Shown one piece after another: positions 1 through 9,100 of a stretch of 64,000 nt of DNA (position 1 is its first letter; each line of letters starts with the position of its first letter). Location: assembly GCA_034002745.1 (NCBI GenBank), contig JAVEZY010000011.1, positions 1-64,000 of the forward strand, in the 5' to 3' direction. The position numbers were made by a program, and so were the translations under genes. The DNA comes from JAITWN01 sp034002745. GTDB lineage: Bacteria > Pseudomonadota > Gammaproteobacteria > SZUA-140. The notes beneath the pieces were generated by a model. The model saw only the letters and a list, made by a program, of their open reading frames with translations, ran no database searches and was not told where the DNA came from.

Positions 1-229
1 CATCGAAGCCCGGAACCTCCTCAAGAATGTTGAGGGGCGACTCCCACCGCTCTGCGCTGATGCGCTCCTGATCGATCGTGTTGATGGTGAACGAGCGGTC
101 GGCCTCCCGCATGCCTTCGCCCTTGACGGTGATCTTGCCCAGATCGACACCGTCCTGCGCCCAGACGCTGGCACTGCAGGCCACAAGTACGGCTGCGGCT
201 AGCGTATGATTCTTGCGATTCTGCGTCAT
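1..229 (-). CDS. TonB-dependent receptor, N-terminal fragment (runs off the left edge)
   Basis: Reading leftwards from the ATG at 229-227, 76 codons are open to the window edge. The first 22 or so residues form a signal peptide ending in VWAQ before DGVDLGKITVKGEG. The rest looks like the start of a plug domain (SFTINTIDQERIS, then SPLNILEEVPGFD, the usual 'leads to a bad vector' stretch of TonB-dependent receptors). GGAGA lies 3 bases before the ATG and fixes the start. The receptor would take up an iron chelate, porphyrin, vitamin or similar substrate across the outer membrane. The ligand cannot be told from this fragment. It could belong with the metal-uptake island at 6-22 kb or be independent of it. 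Confidence 0.8.
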   Translation of the reverse strand, partial: MTQNRKNHTLAAAVLVACSASVWAQDGVDLGKITVKGEGMREADRSFTINTIDQERISAERWESPLNILEEVPGFD

Positions 230-330
230 TATCTCCATTTCTTATGGTCCCTTGCTGAAGTGATGAAGTAATTTGTCAATCGGTGGGCGGTATGACGTAA
301 AGATAGTACGTAAGGGGTGATTATCCTTTG

Positions 331-342
331 GTGGGACAAAAA
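331..342 (-). promoter_or_regulatory. TTTTTGTCCCAC motif upstream of the left-edge TonB receptor
   Basis: Read on the minus strand, TTTTTGTCCCAC lies about 100 bases before the receptor ATG. The same 12-mer recurs at 17190-17201 (plus strand), in front of the metal-uptake genes. It might be a promoter element, for example a -35 region for the FecI-type sigma factor coded at 21694-22227. This is inference only; the motif is A/T-tract rich, and shared 12-mers are common by chance in 64 kb. Confidence 0.3.
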
Positions 343-476
343 GTCAACTTAGGTGCGCATACGCTCACGCAAGATGGCGAAGTTAATACGTGAATTGTTG
401 TGGCAGCCCCAGTTTGAGCCCAGGCTGGCTGGGTGGCGGGCCGCCTGATCCGCCCGGGTGAGAAGGGGTTCGCGGG

Positions 477-1913
477 CTACTTCCGCCAGAATCCCGGCGT
501 CAGCAATACCAGCAGGGTGAAGATTTCCAGGCGGCCGAGGAGCATGGCGAAGGCGCACAGCCATTTGGCGGTGTCGTTGATGTCGCGGAAGGTGAGGGCT
601 GCTTCGCCGAGGCCGGGGCCGAAGTTGTTGATGGAGGTGGCGACGGCGCCGAAGGCGGTGACGTGGTCGATGCCGGTGGCCATCACCGCAATCATGAACA
701 CGGCGAAGGTCAGGACATATACCGAGAAGAAGCCCCAGATCGCATCCGGAACGCCGGGACCGACCGCGCGGTTGCCGAGTCGGATGGGCTGGACGAGCTG
801 CGGATGAACGAGCCGCCGCATTTCGCGCAGTCCGACCTTGAACAGGACGATGATGCGGATGACCTTGAGGCCGCCGGAAGTCGAGCCGGCGCAGCCGCCG
901 ATGAAGCTGGCGAAGACGAGGATGAGGGGGAGTCCGAGCGGCCAGGCGGTGAAATCCTCGGTCACGAAGCCGGTGGTGGTGATGACGGAAACCACCTGGA
1001 AGGCAGCCGTTCTTGCGGCGCCCGAATCGCGCCCGTCGATCATGAGCAGGATCATGGTGACCGCGATCAGCACCGCGACGATGGTGAGGAAGACGCGTGT
1101 CTGCGTATCGCGCCAGTACGCGCTCGGGCCGAGCCGGTAGGCGGCCAGAAAATGGGTGTTGAAGCTGATGGCGCCGATGAGCATGAAGACAATGGCGATC
1201 ATTTCGATGGTGGGATTGTCGAACCAGCCCAGGCTGGCATCATGGGTCGAGAAGCCGCCGGTCGAGACAGTGGAGAAGCTATGGGCCAGAGCGTCGAAGG
1301 CGCTCATGCCGGCGAGCCAGTACGCGCTTGCGCAGGCGATGGTCAGTCCGATGTAGATCAGCAGCATGAATCGGGCGGTCTGGACCACCCGCGGCGTGAT
1401 TCTTTCATCCTTCAGGGGACCTGCCATTTCTGCGCGATAGAGCTGCATGCCGCCCACGCCGAGCATCGGCAGGATCGCTACCGCCAGTACCACGATGCCG
1501 AGACCGCCATACCACTGGAGTTGCTGGCGGTAGATGAGGATGGAAGCGGGGAGGGCGTCGATGCCGGTGATGGTGCTCGCGCCGGTGGCGGTGAATCCCG
1601 ATACGGCTTCGAATACCGCGTCCGTCACGCTGAGCTGCGTGCCGAGCAGCAGCGGCAGGCTGCCGAGCGTGCCCAGCAGCAGCCAGAACAGCGCGACGAC
1701 GAGGAAGGTTTCGCGATTGTGCAGATTGCCGCGAGACTTCCGGCTCGGGTACCACAGCAGCGCGCCGGCTGCCGCGAGCAGGAGGAAACTGTTCAGGAAG
1801 GTGTCGAGCTGGCCGTCCGCGGTGTGGAGCGCGATCACCGCCGGGGGCAGCATGGTCAGGCTGAACAGGATAAGGAACAGGCCGACGAGACGGATGACGT
1901 GGCGCGGCCGCAT
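477..1913 (-). CDS. trkH: Trk-type potassium uptake protein TrkH
   Basis: Integral inner-membrane subunit of the Trk K+ uptake system, which works with the cytoplasmic NAD-binding subunit TrkA. From the ATG at 1913 it is 478 residues, matching E. coli TrkH (about 483). A longer frame from 1979 would add 22 non-hydrophobic residues, so I prefer the inner start. The four pore-loop repeats are visible: SGFTATGAST, STVSTGGFSTH, SVITTTGFVTED and INNFGPGLGE, each with the filter glycine. About ten hydrophobic helices separate them. It stands alone; trkA is not in the window. The gene is followed by about 250 bases before the left-edge receptor. Confidence 0.95.
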   Translation of the reverse strand: MRPRHVIRLVGLFLILFSLTMLPPAVIALHTADGQLDTFLNSFLLLAAAGALLWYPSRKSRGNLHNRETFLVVALFWLLLGTLGSLPLLLGTQLSVTDAVFEAVSGFTATGASTITGIDALPASILIYRQQLQWYGGLGIVVLAVAILPMLGVGGMQLYRAEMAGPLKDERITPRVVQTARFMLLIYIGLTIACASAYWLAGMSAFDALAHSFSTVSTGGFSTHDASLGWFDNPTIEMIAIVFMLIGAISFNTHFLAAYRLGPSAYWRDTQTRVFLTIVAVLIAVTMILLMIDGRDSGAARTAAFQVVSVITTTGFVTEDFTAWPLGLPLILVFASFIGGCAGSTSGGLKVIRIIVLFKVGLREMRRLVHPQLVQPIRLGNRAVGPGVPDAIWGFFSVYVLTFAVFMIAVMATGIDHVTAFGAVATSINNFGPGLGEAALTFRDINDTAKWLCAFAMLLGRLEIFTLLVLLTPGFWRK

Positions 1914-2395
1914 ATGGATTGCGTCTCCCGGGCCGCTGGGCGGCGATTGCAGGCGAGCGGGGAACTCGAACGCGAGCATTAATAAGTGAGAAGCTCCCTG
2001 GTGTCAACGCGCAACGTGCGCGGATCCGGGGTTGGCTGGGAGTGCTGAAGGCCGCCACGTGCAACACTCAACGCGGCGGCGCTTCGATCTTCGCCATGCG
2101 CCAGGTCCGCGAAGGCCGGTGTGCGGAAGGCGGAGCGATCGGATGCAAGAGGCAGACACGGATCCGCCAGCGCCCCGAATCCCTGCCCGCTGCTTCCCGG
2201 ATCCCGATCTCATCCCGGGTCTGCCGGAGTCACTTTTTATGGTAGTCTTGTCGGGCGGTTACATTTCGCATGTGGGGGTTTCGGCGCGATCGCGTCCGCG
2301 CAGCCGAATCCGCAGCGAATTGCCGGCCGGTTGCCGGCGTCCGAGCCGTTTCCGGAGCGCAGGGCCATCCATGCCGGTGACGCCGCAAGGTCAAT
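1914..2395. other. Intergenic region between trkH and the SRP RNA
   Basis: About 480 bases without a convincing gene. Open frames here overlap in several registers and none has a good ribosome site or recognisable protein. It must hold the promoters for trkH (leftwards) and for the SRP RNA/dnaX (rightwards), but I cannot place either with confidence. Confidence 0.5.
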
Positions 2396-2506
2396 GGCAG
2401 CCCGTGTCGGTCCCCGCGCGACGCCAGATTGTGAACCCCGTCAGGCCCGGAAGGGAGCAGCGGCAGCAATCGATGCGTGTGTGCGGTGTGGCGGGCACGG
2501 GTTGTC
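2396..2506 (+). ncRNA. ffs: 4.5S signal recognition particle RNA
   Basis: The SRP core loop signature CAGGCCCGGAAGGGAGCAG (2442-2460) is the hallmark of bacterial 4.5S RNA. It is flanked by a long hairpin. The outer stem CAGCCCGTG (2398-2406) pairs with CACGGGTTG (2496-2504), with one G-U pair, and extends one or two pairs further. This gives about 111 nt, close to the 114 nt of E. coli. The RNA binds Ffh and targets membrane proteins co-translationally. Its position just before dnaX is the usual one in many gammaproteobacteria. The ends are set by the stem and may be off by a few bases. Confidence 0.92.
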
Positions 2507-2634
2507 ACCACTTTCAGTACGAAGTGCAAAGTGAAAAGTAAAGAATGGGTGAGTAGCATGGGTGGAAACGGAATTAGCATCTCGTTGTTTCCGCTGGTGC
2601 CCGTCACTTCCGGCTTGTCGGCTTTCTCCCGCTC

Positions 2635-4323
2635 ATGAGCTATCAGGTACTCGCCAGGAAATGGCGGCCACGGCTGTTCACCGAGATGATCGGCCAGGAG
2701 CACGTGGTCCGGGCACTGGTCAACGCGCTCAGTGACGAACGGCTGCATCATGCCTACCTGTTCACCGGCACCCGCGGTGTCGGCAAGACCACGGTCGCCC
2801 GGATTTTCGCCAAGGCGCTGAACTGCGAGCGCGGGGTGAGCGCTACGCCCTGTGGCGAGTGTGCTTCCTGCCGCGAACTCGACGAGGGACGTTTCGTCGA
2901 TCTGATCGAAGTCGACGCCGCCTCGCGCACCAAGGTCGAGGATACGCGCGACCTGCTCGAGTACGCGCAGTACGCCCCGACCCGGGGGCGCTACAAGGTG
3001 TACCTCATCGACGAGGTGCACATGCTCTCCAAGCACAGCTTCAACGCCTTGTTGAAGACGCTGGAGGAGCCGCCGCCGCATGTGAAGTTCCTGCTCGCCA
3101 CCACCGATCCGCAGCGCCTGCCGGTCACCATCCTGTCGCGCTGCCTGCAGTTCAATCTGCGGCGCATGCCCGAGGACCTGCTGGCGCGCCATCTGGCCTG
3201 GGTGCTCGAGCAGGAGAACATCCCGGCCGAGAGCGGCGCGCTCGCGCGTATCGCGCGTGCCGGCGATGGCAGCGTTCGTGATGCCTTGAGCCTGCTCGAC
3301 GAGGCGATCGCCTACGGTGGCGGCCGTCTGCTCGAGAGCGAAGTCTGCACCATGCTCGGCACCATCGATCGCGGCCATGTCTACGGCATGCTGGACGCGC
3401 TCGCCGCCGGCAACGGAGCGGCGCTCCTCGTCGCGGTACGGCAGGCGGCGGAATTCGGGGTCGAATACGATGCACTGCTGGCCGAACTGATCACCGTGCT
3501 GCAGCGCGTCGCGGTCGCGCAGGTGGTGCCGGAGGCGCTGGATGCCGGCGAGAGCGATGCCGGGCGCATCCGGGCGCTGGCCGCCACGCTCGGTCGTGAG
3601 GATGTGCAGCTTTATTATCAGATCGCGCTGATCGGACGGCGGGATCTTCCGTATTCTCCCGATCCTCGCACGGGCGTGGAAATGATTCTGCTGCGCATGC
3701 TGGCTTTCCGTCCGGACGATCCGGCGGGCGGCGCGTCCCCGGGCCAGATGCCGGCGCGGACGAATGCGCCTGCCGCGCGGGAGCGAAGCGCCGGACGCCA
3801 GGGCGCCGCGCCTGCGCAGTCGGCAGCGAAGGAGCGTGCGGCCGCCGCGGCGCCATCTCCATCCACGCCGTCTGCGCGTACTGCGCCGAAGCCCGTGCCG
3901 CACACGCCGGTGGAAGCGCCGACGACGGTTATCGCGGCATCGGGGCAGGATGAATGGGACGCCGTGCTCGGGCGGCTGGATCTGCAGGGCATGGCACGCG
4001 AACTGGCCGCCAACTGCACGCTGCTCGGGCGCGAAGGCGGACGGGTGCGCCTGATGCTGGATCGCGCCCATGCCTATCTGCGCGGCCCGGCGACGGAGGA
4101 GCGGGTGCAACGCGCCCTGCAGGCGCACTATGGCGAACCCGTAACCATCGACATTTCGATCGGCGAGCCGCCGGTGGCAACGCCGGCGGCGCGCAGGTCG
4201 CAGCAGGATCAGGAGCGGCGTGAACGGGCGATCGCCGATCTGGAGGCGGACGCTGAGGTCAGGGCGCTGCGGGACACATTCGATGCCCGCATCATTCCTG
4301 AAACCGTACAGCCGATCGAATAG
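2635..4323 (+). CDS. dnaX: DNA polymerase III subunits gamma/tau
   Basis: Clamp-loader ATPase of the replisome, 562 residues. The AAA+ module starts at the N-terminus with Walker A GTRGVGKTT at residues 45-53. The four zinc cysteines C64, C73, C76 and C79 fall exactly where E. coli has them. Walker B and the SRC sensor (LSRCLQF) follow. A Pro/Ala-rich linker (about 365-435) leads to a tau-type C-terminal domain that would bind the polymerase alpha subunit. I saw no obvious A-rich slippery site for making the short gamma form, so only tau may be made. No strong ribosome site precedes the ATG. First gene of dnaX-ybaB-recR. Confidence 0.97.
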   Translation: MSYQVLARKWRPRLFTEMIGQEHVVRALVNALSDERLHHAYLFTGTRGVGKTTVARIFAKALNCERGVSATPCGECASCRELDEGRFVDLIEVDAASRTKVEDTRDLLEYAQYAPTRGRYKVYLIDEVHMLSKHSFNALLKTLEEPPPHVKFLLATTDPQRLPVTILSRCLQFNLRRMPEDLLARHLAWVLEQENIPAESGALARIARAGDGSVRDALSLLDEAIAYGGGRLLESEVCTMLGTIDRGHVYGMLDALAAGNGAALLVAVRQAAEFGVEYDALLAELITVLQRVAVAQVVPEALDAGESDAGRIRALAATLGREDVQLYYQIALIGRRDLPYSPDPRTGVEMILLRMLAFRPDDPAGGASPGQMPARTNAPAARERSAGRQGAAPAQSAAKERAAAAAPSPSTPSARTAPKPVPHTPVEAPTTVIAASGQDEWDAVLGRLDLQGMARELAANCTLLGREGGRVRLMLDRAHAYLRGPATEERVQRALQAHYGEPVTIDISIGEPPVATPAARRSQQDQERRERAIADLEADAEVRALRDTFDARIIPETVQPIE

Positions 4324-4352
4324 CAGGCCAAACAGCAGGGAGGAAGGAATCC

Positions 4353-4676
4353 ATGAAAGGTGGTCTGGGGAATCTGATGAAGCAGGCGCAGAAGATGCAG
4401 GAAGATCTGCAGCGCGCCCAGGAAGAAATCGCGGCGATGGAAGTGACCGGTCAGGCCGGTGGTGGGTTGGTGAGCGTGGTCATGACCGGCCGTCACGATG
4501 TGAAGCGGGTCAGCATCGACGACAGCCTGATGCAGGACGACAAGGAGATGCTGGAGGATCTGCTGGCCGCGGCGGTGAACGACGCGGTGCGCCGGGTCGA
4601 AAGCGAAAGCCGCGAGCGGATGGAAGGCGTGACCAAGGGCATGAGCCTTCCGCCGGGCATGAAGTTCCCCTTCTGA
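4353..4676 (+). CDS. ybaB: YbaB/EbfC family nucleoid-associated protein
   Basis: Small dimeric DNA-binding protein of 107 residues, the usual family length. The start is fixed by AGGAAGGAATCC in front of the ATG. Family signatures are the N-terminal helix GGLGNLMKQAQKMQEDLQ and the ending SLPPGMKFPF. It lies 29 bases after dnaX and 4 before recR, in the same operon as in most gammaproteobacteria, where it is thought to act with recombination and repair factors. Confidence 0.96.
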   Translation: MKGGLGNLMKQAQKMQEDLQRAQEEIAAMEVTGQAGGGLVSVVMTGRHDVKRVSIDDSLMQDDKEMLEDLLAAAVNDAVRRVESESRERMEGVTKGMSLPPGMKFPF

Positions 4677-4680
4677 CGGC

Positions 4681-5277
4681 ATGACCGACAGTCCGCTCAT
4701 AGGCCGCCTGATCGAGGCGCTGCGCTGTCTGCCGGGCGTGGGTCCGAAGTCCGCCCAGCGGATGGCGTTCCATTTGCTCGAGCGCAACCGCGAAGGCGCG
4801 CTGCGCCTGGCGAAGGCGCTGGAGGAGGCCGTCGAGCGAGTCGGGCACTGCGAACGCTGCCGGACGCTGAGCGAGACCGCGTTGTGCCGCCTGTGCGCCA
4901 GCGATCGCCGCGATCCGGCGCAGCTGTGCGTGGTGGAGAATCCCGCCGACGTACAGGCGATAGAGCAGACCACGTCCTTTCAGGGCCTGTACTTCGTCCT
5001 CATGGGCCATCTGTCACCGCTCGACGGCATCGGGCCCGAGGATATCGGCCTCGACCGTCTTGCGCAGCGTTTCGCATCGGGCGAGGTGCGCGAAGTGATT
5101 CTTGCCACCAACCCCACCGTCGAAGGCGAGGCGACCGCCCACTACATCGCCGACATGGCGCGCGAGCATGGCATCCGCGCCAGCCGCATTGCCTACGGCG
5201 TGCCGTTCGGCGGGGAGCTCGAGTACGTCGATGCCGGCACGCTGTCGCACGCGCTGGCGGGGCGGAGGGATATATAG
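4681..5277 (+). CDS. recR: Recombination mediator RecR
   Basis: RecR works with RecO (and RecF) to load RecA on gapped, SSB-coated DNA. The 198-residue protein has an N-terminal helix-hairpin-helix (LRCLPGVGPKSAQRMAF), a four-cysteine zinc site C57, C60, C69, C72, and a TOPRIM domain (ENPADVQAIE, then ILATNPTVEGEAT). It ends in the usual AGRRDI tail at the edge of a purine-rich palindromic element (5278-5388). Third gene of the dnaX operon. Confidence 0.97.
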   Translation: MTDSPLIGRLIEALRCLPGVGPKSAQRMAFHLLERNREGALRLAKALEEAVERVGHCERCRTLSETALCRLCASDRRDPAQLCVVENPADVQAIEQTTSFQGLYFVLMGHLSPLDGIGPEDIGLDRLAQRFASGEVREVILATNPTVEGEATAHYIADMAREHGIRASRIAYGVPFGGELEYVDAGTLSHALAGRRDI

Positions 5278-5388
5278 AGGAAGAGGAAAGAGGAAAGTCA
5301 GAAGAGGAAGGTTGAAAGAACACGAGGGGGAATCACTGCCCTCACGCGCCTTTCACGTTCATCTTTTCGCTTTCCTCTTTTCTCTCTG
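5278..5388. repeat. Imperfect long inverted repeat with purine-rich arms
   Basis: The left half is almost pure purine (repeats of GAGGAAAG). The right half is its imperfect complement (CTTTCCTCTTTTCTCTC). The arms pair over about 45 positions with mismatches, around a GAGGG...CCCTC centre. It fills the space between recR and the next gene and could end transcription or stabilise the recR mRNA end. It resembles the other gene-end palindromes in this window. Confidence 0.6.
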
Positions 5389-5400
5389 GCGAATTTCTTC

Positions 5401-5811
5401 ATGTTCACTCTATTTGGCTTCGTTGTTCCCGAAACAATCATCTATGCCGTCGTCACCTGGTTCCTGATGCTGGCGGCTTTCATGTCGGCGCGGCGGTATC
5501 GGCGTCTGCACGTGGTGACCATGGGCACCGTCATCACGCTCGACTTCCTGTTTCCGTTCTATCTCTATGCCACCCGCGACTGGGGCCGCCGGCTGTTCGA
5601 TGAGGGCGAGATTCTGTCGTTCATGCTGTGGACGCACCTGCTGCTGGTGCTGACGCTGTACGTGCTCTATGTGGTGCAGATCCAGGCGGGTTCGCGCCTG
5701 CTCAAGGGTGTCGAGAGCGCCCGCGCGGATCATCGCGCTCAGGGCCTGGGCATTCTGGTGACGCGGGCCCTGGTGATCTTTACCGGTGCGCTGTTTATCG
5801 AAAGTCCTTGA
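5401..5811 (+). CDS. Unrecognised four-helix membrane protein
   Basis: 136 residues with four predicted hydrophobic helices: residues about 8-28, 40-60, 73-95 and 115-134. A charged loop ARRYRRLH follows helix 1 and TRDWGRRLFDEGE follows helix 2. I do not recognise a named family. It lies after recR, separated by a palindromic element, and has no clear ribosome site. The 3' 92 bases of the gene are duplicated after the scaffold gap (5947-6038). That copy is almost certainly the same DNA assembled twice, not a second gene. Confidence 0.7.
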   Translation: MFTLFGFVVPETIIYAVVTWFLMLAAFMSARRYRRLHVVTMGTVITLDFLFPFYLYATRDWGRRLFDEGEILSFMLWTHLLLVLTLYVLYVVQIQAGSRLLKGVESARADHRAQGLGILVTRALVIFTGALFIESP

Positions 5812-5846
5812 GGTAAGAGAAAGAGAAAAGGGTCAGAGACGCATTT
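5720..5846 (+). repeat. Left copy of 127-bp exact duplication flanking the scaffold gap
   Basis: These 127 bases are identical to 5947-6073 on the other side of the run of N. They include the end of the membrane-protein gene and the left arm of a palindromic element. Exactly 127 bases is a common assembler k-mer size, so the two contigs probably just overlap. Confidence 0.9.
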
Positions 5847-5946
5847 NNNNNNNNNNNNNNNNNNNNNNNNNNNNNNNNNNNNNNNNNNNNNNNNNNNNNN
5901 NNNNNNNNNNNNNNNNNNNNNNNNNNNNNNNNNNNNNNNNNNNNNN
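5847..5946. other. Scaffold gap of 100 N
   Basis: Exactly 100 unknown bases, the conventional placeholder for a gap of unknown length. With the 127-bp duplication on both sides, the true distance is likely to be minus 127, meaning no missing sequence. Confidence 0.98.
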
Positions 5947-6073
5947 CCCGCGCGGATCATCGCGCTCAGGGCCTGGGCATTCTGGTGACGCGGGCCCTGG
6001 TGATCTTTACCGGTGCGCTGTTTATCGAAAGTCCTTGAGGTAAGAGAAAGAGAAAAGGGTCAGAGACGCATTT
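5947..6073 (+). repeat. Right copy of 127-bp exact duplication flanking the scaffold gap
   Basis: Identical to 5720-5846 (offset 227). It begins immediately after the last N and stops where new sequence starts inside the palindrome at 6044-6121. See the left copy. Confidence 0.9.
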
Positions 6074-6121
6074 CGTTGCCGCAAGGCGTGGAAAGCGTGT
6101 CTGACCCCTGTTTCTCTTCTC
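6044..6121. repeat. REP-like palindrome with GGGTCAGA core, between convergent genes
   Basis: The left arm 6044-6069 (GAGAAAGAGAAAAGGGTCAG, then AGACGC) pairs with the right arm 6095-6121 (GCGTGTCTGACCCC, then TGTTTCTCTTCTC). Only a few mismatches interrupt about 26 positions. The right end overlaps the stop codon of the CobN-like gene. It could serve as a bidirectional terminator between the two converging genes. The same GGGGTCAGACC core occurs at 23984-24077. Confidence 0.75.
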
Positions 6122-9100
6122 AGGCGATATTCCAGCTCCTGGAGGGCCGACGGAATCCCCAGGCCAGGGCCAGGCACAGCACCAGGAATCCGGCGATCTG
6201 GATCCAGCGGGTGGTGTTCTCGAATTCCACCATCTGCTGCTGGATGACTTCTTCCATGGCGTAGCCCTGGACCTGCTCGAGTTCCACGGTTTCCGTTGGC
6301 GCGGCGTCGGCGCTGGGGGAGGGGGCGTCGGGCGCCGGTGCGGCGGCGGGCGAGGGCGCCTGCACCATGGCGACTACCGGCGCCGGAACCAGATTCGCCT
6401 GCACCAGCTTGGTCAGGATCGGGTCGTGGCAGTCCTCGGCGCTGCACTGCAGCTGCAGTTCATCGATGAGTTCGCTCACGCGCTGGCCGAGATCGGCGAC
6501 GACGTCGGCATCCGCTTCCCAGTATCCCTTGCGGACCGCCTCCAGCATGCGCGTCATCAGCGCCTGGTAGGCCCACAGATTGCCCGCCTCGCGGAAGAAC
6601 TCCTCCATGCCGAGATCGTGGCGATCCTGCACATAGGTGGCGTACATCTCGTTCCACTTGGCGGCGTCGACAGCCTCGGGGACGGTGACCTGCCAGCCCC
6701 ACATGTTGCCGACCACCTGATTGATCATCTTCGCGCCGGCATAACCCTCCTGCTGCATCGCCTCGATCCACTGCGGATTCAGATAGCGCGAGCGCATCTC
6801 CCTGCCCATGTAGCGCTCCAGCGTATCCTGGCTGGCGGTCGAGGGATCGGCGATGTTGCTGATCATCACTTCCGGGGTGTCGCCATTGACCGCGCGCACG
6901 GCGAGCGATACGCCGCCGAACGAGGCGAAGGGATCATCACCGTCCAGCACGCCGAAGACATGGCTGGAGCGGGCGTGCACGGTCACCTTGGTTCCGGCGA
7001 GCGCATTCTTCAGCAGGTCCCGACCCATGCCGCTGACGCCGCTCGCCTCGCCGGTGTCTCCCCAGAAGCCCTGGCCGTACATGTGGCTCATGCGCATGAA
7101 GTAGACGTCGGCGATCTTCTCTTCGTCCTCCCAGGTGTCCGAGCGATCGACGATGCTCTCGATGTTGGTGCCGTACGAACCCGGCGGCACCGAGAACATG
7201 CGGACCGCCGCCATGCGCGCGGCGAGATCGGCATCGACACCACGCTCTTCCAGCATTGCCTGGGTCTTGAGCGTGTTGTTGCGGACGATGTTGTCCTCTT
7301 CCTCCTGCGCCTGGGCGAGGGTGACGGCCTTGTCGAGCAGGGCGACGACGTTGGAGAACAGGTCGCGATAGAGCCCGGAAGGGATCACCGTGACATCGAT
7401 GCGTGGCCGGCCGAGTTCCTCCCGCGGAATCACCTCCAGGTCGCGAATGACGCCGAGACCGTCGTAGACCGGGCGCACGCCGAGCAGGTACATGATCTGT
7501 GCTTCCTGCACGCCCTCGTGGCGCATGGTCTCGACGCCCCACAGGGTGAAGGTGAGCTTTTCCGGGTATTCGCCGTGGCGGAGGTGATAGTCATCGATCA
7601 ATTCCATCGCCAGGCGCCTGCCGAGACGATAGCTGGCATCCCCCGGAATCTTGCGCGGATCGAAGGAGTAGAAGTTGCGTCCGGTTGGCAATGCCGAAGG
7701 CGTGCGCAGCGGATCGCCACCGACGCCGGCGGGGATATAGCGCCCGGCCATGCCGGCCATGCCGGCGTCGAGTTCGCGCTCGGCGCTGAGATGGATCAGG
7801 GCCTTGATTTCCTCGATACGGGCTTGACGCTCCTCGTCGGTGAGCGAGGTATCCACGGCGGCGATGGCCTCGGCCGTGGACTGCACGCGCTCGGGCGCCG
7901 GTGCGACGCCGTAGGTGTGCATGCCGAACGGCGTGATGCGGTCGGTCATTTCCTCGAGATAATGAAAGAGGGCGTCGGCGAGTCCTTCCGGATCGACATC
8001 GCCGGCGAAATGTATATGTCCCTGCTCATCCGGCTCGCTCGGCTCGCTGACTTTGTCCTCCTCATCCTCTTCCGGGAGCGGACGAGGCGGCTTGCCGTTC
8101 TCGTCATAGCCGAGATCGGTGAGCAGTCCCATTCCGAGGGCCATCTCGCGGATCTGTTCGAGCTGCTCGCGCGCCAGCATCGGACTCTGCTGTGCGGCGC
8201 GGCTGAAGTCCTGAATGAGGGCCTCCAGCTCCTTCAGCTCCGGATTGAGGCTCGCCTGGTCGAAAGGCGGCGTCATGTGCGTGATCATCACCGCCATGCC
8301 GCGGCGCATGGCGATCGTGCCTTCGCCGGTGTTGTCCATGATGAAGTTGTAGAGATTCGGCAGATCCTGCACGGTGTAATCCGGCGGATCGTCGGGGCCA
8401 AGGCCCGCTTCCCTGCCGGGCAGCCATTCATGCGTGCCGTGGGAGCCGAACTGGAACATCACGTCCGCGCCGAACTCCTTGTGCAGCCACAGGTAGAAAG
8501 CGATGTACTGGTGCGAAGGCGGGAAGCTGATGTCGTGGTACAGCTTGTCGGGCGCTTCGGTCTTGCCGCGTGAAGGCTGCGGGCCGAGCAGCACATTGCC
8601 GTAGCGGCGCACCGGGAAGACGAAGTAGCGCTTACCTTCGTCATCGATGTGCGCCATGATGGTGTTCACCTCCGGACGTCCCCAGGTGGCGACCACCTCG
8701 TCCTGCGCTTTCTGCGGCAGCTCGGCGAACCATTTTTTGTAGGTTTCCACGGGCAGCAGCACCGCTTCGCCGCTGCGCGCGAGCTGCTCGACCGCGTCGT
8801 GCTCCCAGCCGGGGAGATTGGCGCCGTACTGGATGATCTCGTCGCGCAACGCTTCCGCATCCGCGGGCATGCCGGTCAGGTCATAACCCTCGCTCTTCAT
8901 GCGCTGCATCACGCTCCACAGACTGTCCGGCAGCACGTTGAGATAGGAGGCGCCGATGCTTTCCCTTCCCGGCGGGAAGTTGAAGTAGTGCAACAGGACG
9001 CGCTTTTCGGCATTCGGCTTGTGGCGCAGCTCGACCCAGCGGGCGACGCGTCGCACCAGCATCTCGACCCGCTCCGGGATGGCGCGTTCCTCGATGTACT

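Noticed and set aside
2230..4128. 632-codon open frame on the minus strand across dnaX
   Set aside because: Opposite-strand shadow of a certain gene in GC-rich DNA; Arg/His/Gln-rich, no family match, and it also overlaps the SRP RNA.
5786..6043. Frame running through the N gap, suggesting a fused or duplicated gene
   Set aside because: Created by the placeholder N run and the 127-bp duplicated flank; not biological.
6426..8573. 715-codon plus-strand frame opposite the CobN-like gene
   Set aside because: Antisense shadow with biased composition (His, Asp, Ala, Arg); the minus-strand gene has strong family motifs.
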